From the NCBI RefSeq assembly GCF_025717005.1, contig NZ_JAOVZU010000003.1, positions 236,348-300,347 of the forward strand: a stretch of 64,000 bases of DNA. The letters run 5' to 3'. Positions 8,996-17,222 of this stretch are shown here, piece by piece. Position 1 is the first letter of the stretch; every line of letters starts with the position of its first letter. The notes beneath the pieces were generated by a model. That model did no database searches, was not told where the DNA came from, and was given only the letters and a program-made list of their open reading frames with translations. Source of the DNA: Actinotalea endophytica (GTDB taxonomy: Bacteria > Actinomycetota > Actinomycetes > Actinomycetales > Cellulomonadaceae). The translations under genes were made by a program, and so were the position numbers.

Positions 8996-9135
8996 ATCCA
9001 GGTTGTCCGGGTGGACCCGGACCCGCGGGGCGTGCGTCAGTGAGCGGCTCATCGTTCGCCAGGCATCCTGCCCCGCCGCACCGACACGAACATGAACCCG
9101 CGCCCTGGCGCACGCGACGATCAGGAGACCGACCC

Positions 9136-9327
9136 GTGGCTGCTCACTGCGACATCTGCGGCAAGAGCCCGAGCTTCGGGCACAGCATCTCGCACTCCCA
9201 CCGCCGGACGAAGCGGCGCTGGAACCCGAACATCCAGCGGGTGCGCACCGTGGTGGCCGGCACGCCGAAGCGCGTGAACGTGTGCGCCTCGTGCCTCAAG
9301 GCCGGCAAGGTGGTCCGCTCGGCCTGA
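9136..9327 (+). CDS. rpmB: 50S ribosomal protein L28
   Basis: The 63-residue protein (GTG start, AGGAGA ribosome site 7 bases upstream) reads AAHCDICGKSPSFGHSISHSHRRTKRRW, shown here only in part of its length: CDIC pairs with a C-terminal CASC to form a zinc ribbon, the zinc-binding form of L28. Family hallmarks are the GHSISHSHRRTKR stretch and the basic middle. It stands alone on plus, divergent from recG and followed by a strong hairpin terminator. The rpmB-recG neighbourhood is common in Actinobacteria. Confidence 0.96.
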   Translation: MAAHCDICGKSPSFGHSISHSHRRTKRRWNPNIQRVRTVVAGTPKRVNVCASCLKAGKVVRSA

Positions 9328-9340
9328 GCCCCAGCTCACC

Positions 9341-9373
9341 GACGCCCGCGACGCCAGACGGCTCGCGGGCGTC
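9341..9373 (+). terminator. Hairpin terminator after rpmB
   Basis: An 11-base-pair perfect inverted repeat: GACGCCCGCGA at 9341-9351 and TCGCGGGCGTC at 9363-9373, 14 bases after the rpmB stop. There is no strong T-run, as is usual in this GC range. Confidence 0.6.
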
Positions 9374-9431
9374 GCTCTGTCCGGGGACGGACGTCTGGCC
9401 CGGTCCGCACGTCGATGGCAGGCTGGGCGGC

Positions 9432-9947
9432 ATGCAGGACGAGCTGCCCGAGGTCACCATCCGCCCAGCCGTCGTCGACGACGCCGACGCGATCGCCCAG
9501 GTGCACGTGGCCTCGTGGCGTCAGGCCTACGCGGGGCACGTGCCCCAGGCCCAGCTCGACGGGCTCGACACGGGGTCGTGGTCCAGGTCGTGGCGCGACC
9601 GGATCGCCGGCCGGCACGGCACGATCCTCGTCGCCGAGGACGACGGCGACGTGATCGGCTTCGTGTCCTACGGCGCGAGCCGTGACGAGGACGCCTCCCC
9701 CGGCACGATCGAGATCTACGCGATCTACCTCGAGCCGCACGCCTGGGGCCACGGCGCCGCCCGCGAGATGATGCGAACCCTGCTCGGCTCGTTGCCCGAC
9801 AGCGGCACCGTCACGCTGTGGGCCCTCGCCTCGAACGAGCGTGCCCGGCACTTCTACCGGCGCCACGGCTTCACACCCGACGGGGTGGAGCGGATGGAGG
9901 AGATCGGCGGCGCGAGCGTGCTCGAGGTCCGCTACCGCAGAGGCTGA
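9432..9947 (+). CDS. GNAT family N-acetyltransferase
   Basis: The 171 residues form one GNAT fold: TIRPAVVDDADAIAQVHVASW at the N terminus (shown partly), beta-strand IYAIYLEPHAWGHGAAREMMR with an acetyl-CoA pyrophosphate-binding turn near 105-110, and the C-terminal NERARHFYRRHGF. The ATG at 9432 gives a normal GNAT N terminus; upstream sequence is the terminator. Substrate is not predictable. It lies convergent to thiL and about 100 bases after rpmB. Confidence 0.88.
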   Translation: MQDELPEVTIRPAVVDDADAIAQVHVASWRQAYAGHVPQAQLDGLDTGSWSRSWRDRIAGRHGTILVAEDDGDVIGFVSYGASRDEDASPGTIEIYAIYLEPHAWGHGAAREMMRTLLGSLPDSGTVTLWALASNERARHFYRRHGFTPDGVERMEEIGGASVLEVRYRRG

Positions 9948-9988
9948 CGCACGCCGGGGCCGCCCGCGGGTCCGGCACCCACCGAGCC

Positions 9989-10939
9989 TCAGCGCGCGAA
10001 GTGGTCCCAGCCCAACGGGCCCTGGGGCTCCTCGCCGGCGACCGTGAGACGCCCGGCAGGTCCGTCCAGCACCCGGCCGATCCGGCGGAACGGCTCGGGC
10101 AACGCCACGTCCGCCGGGAAGGTCGCGAGCAGGCCGTGGTCCTCGCCCCCGGTGAGCACCCACGTCGTCGCGTCGACGCCCAGCGCGACCGCGGCCGGTG
10201 CGAGCGCCGCGAGCTCGTCCCCGAAGACCTCGCTGGCCGCGGCGAGGTCCAGGCCGACCCCGCTCGCGAGCGCCAGCCGCTGGGCGTCGCGCAGCAGCCC
10301 GTCGGAGACGTCCAGCATCGCCGTTGCCCCGGCGCGTGCGGCTGCGATCCCCGCCGCGAGCGGTGCCGTCGGGCGCCGGTAGGCCTCGACGAGGGCGCCG
10401 AAGCCCTCGTGACCTGCGTCGAGACCGGCCTCCAGCAGCCCCAGACCGGCGACCGACCTGCCCCTGTGCCCGGCGTGCGCGACCACGTCACCGGGACGCG
10501 CACCGTCCCGGCGGACCGGCGCGCGGCCCTCGAGGTCGCCGAGCACCGTGACCGCCACCGACAGCTCGGTCCCGGCCGACAGGTCGCCGCCGACGACCCC
10601 GACGTCGCCGCACGCCTCGGCGAGCCCGCCGGCGAGGTCGGCCAACCAGTCCGGCGTCACGTCCGGCGGGCAGACCAGGGCGACGACGAGCGCGGTCGGC
10701 CTGGCGCCCATCGCGGCCACGTCGGCGAGGTTCTGCACCGCGGCGCGGTAGCCCACGTCGGCGCCGCTCGACCAGCTGCGCCGGAAGTGCCGTCCGTCGA
10801 CGAGCACGTCGGTGGACACCACGACCCGCCCGTCCGGCGCGGCGACGATCGCGGCGTCGTCCCCCGGCCCGAGCAGGGTGTCCCGGCCGAACGGCAGCCG
10901 GGGCAGGATCCGGGCGAGCAGGGCGTCCTCGTCGGTCAC
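9989..10939 (-). CDS. thiL: Thiamine-monophosphate kinase
   Basis: Phosphorylates thiamine phosphate to thiamine pyrophosphate, the last step of cofactor synthesis. The 316 residues include GPGDDAAIV near 23, an STDVLVDGRHF metal/ATP region, and DVSDGLLRDA, all characteristic of ThiL in the PurM/AIR synthase superfamily. GTG at 10939 lies 7 bases after a TAGCGT hexamer. A DUF3515 gene is divergent, an arrangement also seen in mycobacteria around thiL. Start and function are well supported. Confidence 0.94.
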   Translation of the reverse strand: MTDEDALLARILPRLPFGRDTLLGPGDDAAIVAAPDGRVVVSTDVLVDGRHFRRSWSSGADVGYRAAVQNLADVAAMGARPTALVVALVCPPDVTPDWLADLAGGLAEACGDVGVVGGDLSAGTELSVAVTVLGDLEGRAPVRRDGARPGDVVAHAGHRGRSVAGLGLLEAGLDAGHEGFGALVEAYRRPTAPLAAGIAAARAGATAMLDVSDGLLRDAQRLALASGVGLDLAAASEVFGDELAALAPAAVALGVDATTWVLTGGEDHGLLATFPADVALPEPFRRIGRVLDGPAGRLTVAGEEPQGPLGWDHFAR

Positions 10940-10946
10940 GCCCCCG

Positions 10947-10952
10947 ACGCTA
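10947..10952 (-). promoter_or_regulatory. -10 element of thiL
   Basis: TAGCGT on the minus strand, 7 bases before the GTG of thiL; it sits back to back with the same hexamer for the divergent gene at 10961. Confidence 0.5.
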
Positions 10953-10960
10953 CCGGCGGA

Positions 10961-10966
10961 TAGCGT
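10961..10966 (+). promoter_or_regulatory. -10 element of DUF3515 gene
   Basis: TAGCGT, 6 bases before the GTG at 10973, suggesting a leaderless message. Confidence 0.5.
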
Positions 10967-10972
10967 GGGGCC

Positions 10973-11449
10973 GTGCGCCCGCTCCCCGTCGCCGCGGCCC
11001 TCGCCCTCGTCGTCCCGCTGGCCGGCTGCGCGACCCGGGTCCCGGTCGAGCCCGCGCCGTCGGCCGGCGACCCGCTGTGCGCCGAGGTCGTGCTCGCGCT
11101 GCCGCTCGAGCTCGGCGGGCTCGAACGCGTGCTGACCGACAGCCAGGCGAGCATGGCGTGGGGCGACCCGGCGCACCCGATCGTGCTGCGGTGCGGTGTC
11201 GAGCCCCCGGGGCCCACCACCGACCAGTGCGTGACGGCGGACGACGGGGAGGTCGCGGTGGACTGGGTCGCCGTGCCCGGGGAGGCCGACGCCACCGGCG
11301 CGGCCGACTGGACGTTCACGACCTACGGCCGTTCCCCGGCCGTCGAGGTGTTCGTCCCGGCCGAGGTGACCGGGACGCGGTCCACGTCCTTCCTGGTCGA
11401 GCTCGGTCCGGCGATCTCCAAGATCCCCGCGACCCGGCACTGCGTGTGA
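10973..11449 (+). CDS. DUF3515 family lipoprotein
   Basis: The 158-residue protein has a signal peptide with a lipobox (VVPLAGC, lipidated Cys at about residue 19). The rest is a secreted domain with Cys residues near 38, 75, 87 and at the C terminus (HCV). Length, cysteines and position between thiL and a ddl-type gene fit DUF3515, an actinobacterial family of unknown function; the M. tuberculosis homologue lies at the same place next to ddlA. GTG start immediately behind a -10 hexamer. Expected to sit on the outer face of the membrane. Confidence 0.82.
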   Translation: MRPLPVAAALALVVPLAGCATRVPVEPAPSAGDPLCAEVVLALPLELGGLERVLTDSQASMAWGDPAHPIVLRCGVEPPGPTTDQCVTADDGEVAVDWVAVPGEADATGAADWTFTTYGRSPAVEVFVPAEVTGTRSTSFLVELGPAISKIPATRHCV

Positions 11450-11487
11450 GCCACTAGGCTCGCGGCATCGATGCGAGGAGGGGTGCG

Positions 11488-12453
11488 GTGAGCGACCTGG
11501 GGCGCGTGGCGGTGATCGCCGGCGGGCTGTCCAACGAGCGCGAGGTGTCGTGGCGTTCGGGCCGGCGGGCCGAGTTCGCGCTCGACGAGGCCGGCGTGGA
11601 CGCGACGCTCTACGACGCCGACGAGACCCTCCTCGACCGGCTCGCCGCCGACCACGTCGACGCCGCCTACATCGCGGTGCACGGCGCGAGCGGCGAGGAC
11701 GGCTCCCTGCAGACCGCGCTCGACCTGGTCGGGCTGCCGTACGTGGGTTCGCCGCCACCGTCCTGCCACCTCGCGTGGGACAAGGTCGTCGCCAAGGTGC
11801 TGGTCGAGCGGGCCGGCCTGACGACGCCGGCGTGGGTCGCGATCTCGGCGCGCAGCTTCCGGGAGCTCTCCCCGGCGCAGATCGTCCGCTCGGTGGTCTC
11901 CGACCTCGGTCTGCCCGTGGTGGTCAAGCCGGCCACGAGCGGCTCGACCCTCGGCATGAGCCTGGTCGCCGAGGCCGCGGACCTCCCGGCGGCGCTGGTG
12001 CGCTGCTTCACGTTCGGCGACGTCGCCCTGATCGAGCGGTTCGTCGAGGGCCGCACGGTGGAGACCGTCGTGGTGGAGAACGCCGCGGGCGAGCCCGAGG
12101 CCCTACCGCCTGCCGAGTTCGCGAACCCGAGCGTCTCGCCGTTCAGCTTCGAGGCCCGGTACAGCGCCGACCTCATCTCGATCGCGCTGCCCGCGCCGCT
12201 GAGCGACGCGGCGACCGCCGAGGTACGCACGACCGCCGAGACCGTGCACCGCGTCCTGGGCCTGCGGGACCTGTCCCGCACCGACGTCGTGGTCGACGCC
12301 GAGGGGACGCCGTGGTTCCTCGAGGGGGCGATCTCGCCCGGGCTCACCGAGACGTCGGTCCTGCCGCTCGCGGCGGCCGAGGTCGGGCGCCCGCTGGGCA
12401 CGCTGCTCGCGGAGCTCCTGGTGCGTGCCAAGGAGCGCGGCGCGGGTCGCTGA
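11488..12453 (+). CDS. D-Ala-D-Ala ligase-type ATP-grasp protein (divergent active site)
   Basis: The 321 residues have the Ddl architecture: N-terminal VAVIAGGLSNEREVSWRSGR, the AVHGASGEDGSLQ loop, AWDK at 96-99, VVVKPATSGSTLGM at 144-157 for ATP, and a C-terminal metal site. Ddl enzymes join two D-alanines for peptidoglycan precursors. The usual metal-ligand triad Asp/Glu-x-Asn is Asp266 and Glu279, but Asn is replaced (LEGA, Ala281). So either the ligase is altered or metal binding differs. A GAGGAGGGG ribosome site precedes the GTG start. It follows the DUF3515 gene, the expected ddl neighbourhood, but on the opposite strand to the mycobacterial ddl. Catalysis of D-Ala-D-Ala formation is uncertain. 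Confidence 0.8.
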   Translation: MSDLGRVAVIAGGLSNEREVSWRSGRRAEFALDEAGVDATLYDADETLLDRLAADHVDAAYIAVHGASGEDGSLQTALDLVGLPYVGSPPPSCHLAWDKVVAKVLVERAGLTTPAWVAISARSFRELSPAQIVRSVVSDLGLPVVVKPATSGSTLGMSLVAEAADLPAALVRCFTFGDVALIERFVEGRTVETVVVENAAGEPEALPPAEFANPSVSPFSFEARYSADLISIALPAPLSDAATAEVRTTAETVHRVLGLRDLSRTDVVVDAEGTPWFLEGAISPGLTETSVLPLAAAEVGRPLGTLLAELLVRAKERGAGR

Positions 12454-12471
12454 CCGGGGTCGCGGTCCTCG

Positions 12472-13623
12472 CTACAGCCGCGGCCCGTCCAGGCCCACGA
12501 GCTTGCCCGCGATCCCACCCGCCGCACGCAGCGCCGCACCGGAGCCGAACCCGCTCGGGGCACCCACCACGGGCGCGTCGCGCGCCTCGCGCAGCGCGTC
12601 GAGCAGCACCTCGGACGCCGGGTGCTTGGGCGCCCACAGGTAGAGCGAGAGCGCACCCGGCACCGAGTTCACCTCGTTCACCACGAGCTCGCCCGAGGAC
12701 TCGTCGTACAGGAAGTCCAGACGCACCACGCCGGTGAGGCCGGTGACCACCGCGACCCGGCGGGCGAGCTCGGCCGCGCGCCGGGCGACCTCGTCCGGCA
12801 CCTGGGCGGGCAGCTCGCGCGGCGCGGACGAGAGCCCGGCCTCCCCGGCGCCGCCGGCGAGGTACTTCTCGTCGTAGGAGTAGACCGCGCCGTCCGGACG
12901 CCGCAGCGGCCGCTCGAGGTCGGACACCTCGAGCGCCGGCGCGGTGCGGAACGAGATGTTGAGGTCCACCAGGTCGCGGCGGAACGGCTCCACGACGGCG
13001 CCGGCGCGCAGGTGCGCGCTCGACCTGGCCACCACCCGGGCGGTCGCGAGGTCGTCGACGATCTCGATGCCGATCGAAGAGCCACCGAAGCGCGGCTTGA
13101 CGATGTACGGCCCGTCGAACGGCGGGTCCACGTCCGGCTCGAGCGCGACCCTCGGCAGCGTCGGGATCCCCGCCGATGCCATCACGGCGCCGAACGCGAG
13201 CTTGTCCATGCCGAGCGCCGACGCGTACAGCGACCCGCCGGTGGTCCGGATGCCGAGCAGCGCCATCAGGCCCGCGTAGCCACCGCCCTCACCGAGACCG
13301 CCGTGCAGGCAGGACAGCGCCGCGGTCGGCTCGATCCGCTCGCTGCGCAGCCGCCCCTTGACGTACAGGCCGGCGTCGGCGCCGAGACGGACGTCCACCG
13401 GCTTGGACCCGGACGGCGCACCCTCGAGGTAGTCCTTGGCCTCGGTGCCGGGCGGGACGAGGAACCAGCCCCCGGTCGGCGCCCAGTACAGCGCGAGCAC
13501 GTCCTGGCCGGCGCCGGTCAGCACCCGCTCGGCCTGCAGACCCGTGAGGATCGAGATCTCGTGCTCGGGGGACGGCCCCCCGAAGACCACGGCCCAGCGG
13601 CTGTCGGACGGGCTTGCAGACAC
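12472..13623 (-). CDS. Second Ddl-like ATP-grasp ligase, linked to MurF-like gene
   Basis: The 383 residues resemble D-Ala-D-Ala ligase but are divergent. Seen: WAVVFGGPSPEHEISILTGL near the start, a long insertion around 55-100, CLHGGLGEGGG in place of the usual HGxxGEDG, YIVKPRFGGSSIGIEI, Asp303, and an intact NEVNSVPG at 316-323. The catalytic metal ligands are therefore kept, so it is likely an active carboxylate-amine ligase. The stop-to-start distance from the upstream Mur ligase gene is 31 bases, with GAGG before the GTG start, so they are an operon. A product other than D-Ala-D-Ala (for example another D-amino acid dipeptide or depsipeptide) is possible. Confidence 0.8.
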   Translation of the reverse strand: MSASPSDSRWAVVFGGPSPEHEISILTGLQAERVLTGAGQDVLALYWAPTGGWFLVPPGTEAKDYLEGAPSGSKPVDVRLGADAGLYVKGRLRSERIEPTAALSCLHGGLGEGGGYAGLMALLGIRTTGGSLYASALGMDKLAFGAVMASAGIPTLPRVALEPDVDPPFDGPYIVKPRFGGSSIGIEIVDDLATARVVARSSAHLRAGAVVEPFRRDLVDLNISFRTAPALEVSDLERPLRRPDGAVYSYDEKYLAGGAGEAGLSSAPRELPAQVPDEVARRAAELARRVAVVTGLTGVVRLDFLYDESSGELVVNEVNSVPGALSLYLWAPKHPASEVLLDALREARDAPVVGAPSGFGSGAALRAAGGIAGKLVGLDGPRL

Positions 13624-13654
13624 GTTTGCTACCTCGCGGGTCGGGGGTCCCGAC

Positions 13655-15196
13655 TCACGGATAGTGATCGGGCAGGTCGTTCTCGTACAGTATGACGCCC
13701 TTCGGGCCGGCGACCCGGGTCGCCACGGCGACACCTTGCTCACGGCGGTCGACCACGTCGTAGGTGCCGCCGCCGGCACGCACGCCCTCGAGCAGAGCGG
13801 CACGGTTCGTGCGCCCGACGATGACGACGTGCGCCCCGAGCACGGCGGCCTCGGTGCCGAGCGCCGCGTTCCGCTCACGCTGCACGGGGCCGAGCTCGAC
13901 CATCCCCGGCGTGACGAGCACGAGGCGTCCCTCGTCCCCCACGATCGCCGCGGACTCGACGAGCGCGGCCCGCGCGCCGACCGGGTTCGCGTTGTAGGTG
14001 TCGTCGACCACGGTGAGGCCCTCCGCGGTCCGCTGGACCTCGGCACGGTGCGCGGCACGGGGCAGGGCGGCGAGCCGCGGCCGGAGCGCTGCAGGGTCGA
14101 CGTCGAGGACCGTCGCGATGCCGAGCGCGATCGCGAGGTTGACCCCGTGCGCGACGCCTTCGCCGAGGTCGAGCTCGACCGGGCCGTCCGGCCCCGGCAC
14201 CGTCGCCGTCGCGGCGACGAGGTCGACCCGGACGTCCGCGTCGGCGCCGGCGACCGTGCAGGTCACCACCCGCTTGCCCTGCTCGCGGCAGCGCTCGGCG
14301 AGCGCGGCCAGCCCGGGTTCGTCGACGGGGAGCACCACGGCACGGGCCCGCTCGGTGATCTCCGACTTGGCCGCGAGGATCACGTCCGTGGAGCGCATCC
14401 GCTCCAGGTGCGCCTCGCCGATCGTCGTGATCGCGGCGATGTCCGGTGGGAACAGCCCGCACAGCTCGCGGATCTCACCGGGGCCGTACGTACCCATCTC
14501 GGCGACGAACACCTCGGTCCCGTCCACCAGGGCGTCGTTGACCGCACGCGACAGGCCGAGCCGGTTGTTGAAGCTCGCCGGCGACGCGACCACCGAGCGC
14601 GCGCCGCCCAGGACGTGCGCGACGTAGCCCTTCGTCGAGGTCTTGCCGTAGGAGCCGGTGATCGCGACCACGGTCGGACGCACGCGGGACAGCCGCTGCT
14701 GGGCCTTCGCGACGAACGGCGCCGAGAGGCGCTTCTCCACCGCGCCCATCACCGCGGCCGCCAGGTCCACCGTGAACGGGACCGTCACGGCCACGAGCGC
14801 GGTCGCGCGGACGCCGATCAGCAACCAGAGCAGCGCACCGATGGCGAGGACGACCACCGCCCATCCGATCGCGAGCCGGCGCAGCCGCCCGGTCCACGCG
14901 AGCGCCGACGTACGGCCGCGCACCGACAGGCCACGCGGCACGAGTGCGCCGAGCGCCGCTGCGAGCACGGCAGCGAGCCACGCCCGCGAGAACGGCACGA
15001 GCGCGACCAGGGCGAGTGCGGCGGAGACCAGCACCCCCGTCGCATCCTCGGCGGACCGGGTGAACCAGAGCCGCGCGATCACGGTCGCGCGGCCGGGCAG
15101 GTAGTGCTCGCGCTGGCACACACGCAGCCAGCGCAGGCCGCCGACGGCCGTCGCGGCGACCACCACGACGAGCACGGCGAGGTCGGTGAGGCTCAT
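13655..15196 (-). CDS. Membrane-anchored MurF-like Mur ligase
   Basis: The 513 residues combine an N-terminal membrane region of about five hydrophobic segments (roughly 5-22, 53-69, 73-88, 108-128, 131-150) with a Mur ligase catalytic core. Core motifs follow MurF order: ATP loop GSYGKTS at 181-187, NNRLGLS, AEMGTYGPGEI from 232, IGEAHLERM with AKSEI at 276-280, and DDTYNANP at 398-405. MurF normally adds D-Ala-D-Ala to UDP-MurNAc-tripeptide and is soluble. The membrane anchor suggests a lipid-linked or polymer substrate. It is flanked by an alpha/beta hydrolase (16 bases upstream) and a Ddl-like gene, so the three probably act together. Standard dcw-cluster murF is not in the window. Confidence 0.85.
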   Translation of the reverse strand: MSLTDLAVLVVVVAATAVGGLRWLRVCQREHYLPGRATVIARLWFTRSAEDATGVLVSAALALVALVPFSRAWLAAVLAAALGALVPRGLSVRGRTSALAWTGRLRRLAIGWAVVVLAIGALLWLLIGVRATALVAVTVPFTVDLAAAVMGAVEKRLSAPFVAKAQQRLSRVRPTVVAITGSYGKTSTKGYVAHVLGGARSVVASPASFNNRLGLSRAVNDALVDGTEVFVAEMGTYGPGEIRELCGLFPPDIAAITTIGEAHLERMRSTDVILAAKSEITERARAVVLPVDEPGLAALAERCREQGKRVVTCTVAGADADVRVDLVAATATVPGPDGPVELDLGEGVAHGVNLAIALGIATVLDVDPAALRPRLAALPRAAHRAEVQRTAEGLTVVDDTYNANPVGARAALVESAAIVGDEGRLVLVTPGMVELGPVQRERNAALGTEAAVLGAHVVIVGRTNRAALLEGVRAGGGTYDVVDRREQGVAVATRVAGPKGVILYENDLPDHYP

Positions 15197-15212
15197 GCGA
15201 GGTCCGTCCGGG

Positions 15213-15956
15213 TCATGCGGTGCTCCCGCGGTCGGTGTCGAGGTGGGCGGCCAGTGCCGCGGCGACCGCACGGGCGACCGGACCGGTCAGCAGGTGACCG
15301 CCGCTGGGGACCACCTCGAGCCCGGCGCCGGGCACGAGCGAGGCGGCCAGCCGAGCACCGGCGAGCGGTGCCTGGTCGTCGAGCTCGCCCCAGACGAAGG
15401 TGGTCGGCACGGAGATCCGGGCCAGGTCCTCGCGGTAGTCCTCGTTGACGACCCGCACGAAGATCTCCCGCATGCGGCCCTGCAGCGCGCGGTAGTCGTC
15501 GGACCCCGCGTTGCGGCGGATCCGCTCCACGACGGACTCCGGGACCAGGTGCCAGCCGACCAGGCGCTTGGCCAGCCTGAGCCGCAGCGCCGGCGTGGGC
15601 GGAGGGGTCGCGCGCACGAGCGGCGCGCCGGTCAGGACCAGCGACCGCACCAGCTCGGGGTGCCGGACCGCGAGCCGGACCGCGACCCGTCCGCCGAACG
15701 AGTGGCCCACCACGGTGTAGGGGCCGGTGCCGGCGAGCGCGCCGGCCAGCTGGTCGGCGTACTCCGTGCTCCCCCACACCGCAGGCGGTTCAGGCGTGAT
15801 GCCGAACCCGGGGAAGTGGACCGCCAGGGCGTCCTCTCCCGCCACGACGGGGGCGAAGTCCGCTCCGCTGCGCATCCAGCCGTGCAGTGCGAGCACCTCG
15901 GAGGCCGGCCGACCGATCCGGTCGGCCAGGAGGTCGTCAGCCAGGGCCGTCAGCAC
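15213..15956 (-). CDS. Alpha/beta-fold hydrolase
   Basis: The 247 residues show an alpha/beta-hydrolase core: LALHGWMRSG for the oxyanion hole, nucleophile elbow GHSFGG with Ser86, an acid in ELDDQAP, and a C-terminal GGHLL supplying His. No signal peptide, so cytoplasmic. The start is uncertain: GTG at 15956 is the only convincing initiation codon in frame, with no clear ribosome site. First gene of the three-gene operon with the MurF-like and Ddl-like genes. It could release or edit the ligase product, but substrate is unknown. Confidence 0.82.
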   Translation of the reverse strand: MLTALADDLLADRIGRPASEVLALHGWMRSGADFAPVVAGEDALAVHFPGFGITPEPPAVWGSTEYADQLAGALAGTGPYTVVGHSFGGRVAVRLAVRHPELVRSLVLTGAPLVRATPPPTPALRLRLAKRLVGWHLVPESVVERIRRNAGSDDYRALQGRMREIFVRVVNEDYREDLARISVPTTFVWGELDDQAPLAGARLAASLVPGAGLEVVPSGGHLLTGPVARAVAAALAAHLDTDRGSTA

Positions 15957-16003
15957 GACGGTGAAGGCTACACCGGGGCGGCCCGGGACCTCGTGTCCGG
16001 GCC

Positions 16004-16047
16004 GCGACGTGGCGGCGACGTGGCGGCGACGTGGCGGCGACACGGTG
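16004..16047. repeat. 11-bp tandem repeat in divergent intergenic region
   Basis: Three perfect head-to-tail copies of GCGACGTGGCG (16004-16036), then a degenerate copy GCGACACGGTG. They lie between the hydrolase and the divergent PLP enzyme and end about 30 bases before the start of the latter. Confidence 0.85.
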
Positions 16048-16064
16048 CCGACACGGCGGCGACC

Positions 16065-16070
16065 TAGGCT
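16065..16070 (+). promoter_or_regulatory. -10 element of PLP enzyme gene
   Basis: TAGGCT, 6 bases before the GTG at 16077; consistent with leaderless transcription. Confidence 0.5.
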
Positions 16071-16076
16071 GCGACC

Positions 16077-17222
16077 GTGAACCCGTCGACCCCCCTGTCC
16101 CGCGCGACCCTCGCGGTGACCGCCGGCCGCCCCACCCACGAGCGCGGTGCCGCACTGAGCCCGCCCGTCGTCCTCAGCTCGACCTTCGTCTCCAGCGGGG
16201 TGCCGACCGGCGACGAGCCGCTGTACGGGCGCGCTGCCAACCCGACCTGGTCCGATCTCGAGGCGGCGCTCGGGACGCTGGAGGACGCCGCGCTGCCGGG
16301 GCTCGTGCTGTCGTCCGGGATGGCCGCGATCGACGCCGCGCTGTCCCTCGTGCCGCCGGGTGGCCGGGTGGTGCTGCCCCGTCACGCGTACCAGCTCACC
16401 GGTGTGCTCGCCGCCGACCTCGCGGCTCGCACGGGGCTGCGCGCGGTCCCGGTGGACGTCGCCGACACCGAGGCGACCCTCGCGGCCGTCCGCGCGGAGC
16501 CCACCGACCTGCTGTGGCTCGAGTCGCCGACCAACCCGATGCTCGAGGTCGCCGACCTGCCCGCCCTGGTGGCCGGCGCGCACGAGGCCGGCACGCCGGT
16601 CGCGGTGGACAACACGTTCGCGACCCCGATCGCGCAGCGTCCGCTCGAGCACGGCGCGGACCTCGTGGTGCACTCGGTGACCAAGTACCTCGCGGGGCAC
16701 TCCGACCTGGTGCTCGGTGCGCTGGTCACGTCGGACCCCGACCTGCGGGCCCGGCTGCACGCCCATCGCACGCTGCACGGGGCGATCGCCGGGCCCTGGG
16801 AGGCGTGGCTCGCGCTGCGTGGGCTCCGGACCCTCGCGTTGCGGGTCGAACGGTCCCAGGCGTCCGCGGCCGTGCTCGCGGCACGCCTCGCCGCGCATCC
16901 CTCGGTCGTGGAGGTCCGCCACCCGAGCCTGCCCACGGACCCCGGGCACGAGCGGGCCGCCCGGCTGCTCGACGGCTTCGGCTCGGTGCTGGGTCTGCGG
17001 CCCAGGGGCGGTGTCGCAGCCGCCGACGCCGTCGTCGACGCGGTACGGCTGTGGGTGCCGGCGACGAGTCTCGGCGGTGTGGAGTCGATGCTCGAGCGGC
17101 GGCGCCGGTTCGCCACCGAGGCCGAGACCGTGCCCGAGGACCTCCTGCGGCTCAGCGTCGGCATCGAGGACGTGGAGGACCTCTGGGCGGATCTCGCCCA
17201 GGCGCTCGACGGCCTGGGCTGA
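16077..17222 (+). CDS. Cys/Met metabolism PLP-dependent enzyme
   Basis: A 381-residue member of the cystathionine gamma-synthase/gamma-lyase family (transsulfuration). PLP binding is shown by LSSGMAAIDAAL near 80, the Asp178 in VDNTFATP, and Lys203 in HSVTKYLAGHSD. The C-terminal LRLSVGIEDVEDLWADL is the family's substrate-carboxylate region. Synthase and lyase cannot be told apart with confidence. GTG start with -10 hexamer 6 bases upstream. It is a single gene followed at once by a tandem repeat. It is not part of the usual gpsA-thiL neighbourhood and may have been inserted there. Confidence 0.88.
   Translation: MNPSTPLSRATLAVTAGRPTHERGAALSPPVVLSSTFVSSGVPTGDEPLYGRAANPTWSDLEAALGTLEDAALPGLVLSSGMAAIDAALSLVPPGGRVVLPRHAYQLTGVLAADLAARTGLRAVPVDVADTEATLAAVRAEPTDLLWLESPTNPMLEVADLPALVAGAHEAGTPVAVDNTFATPIAQRPLEHGADLVVHSVTKYLAGHSDLVLGALVTSDPDLRARLHAHRTLHGAIAGPWEAWLALRGLRTLALRVERSQASAAVLAARLAAHPSVVEVRHPSLPTDPGHERAARLLDGFGSVLGLRPRGGVAAADAVVDAVRLWVPATSLGGVESMLERRRRFATEAETVPEDLLRLSVGIEDVEDLWADLAQALDGLG

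Noticed and set aside
7013-9043. 676-residue plus-strand ORF opposite recG
   Set aside because: Shadow of recG; no family motif and crosses the recG start.
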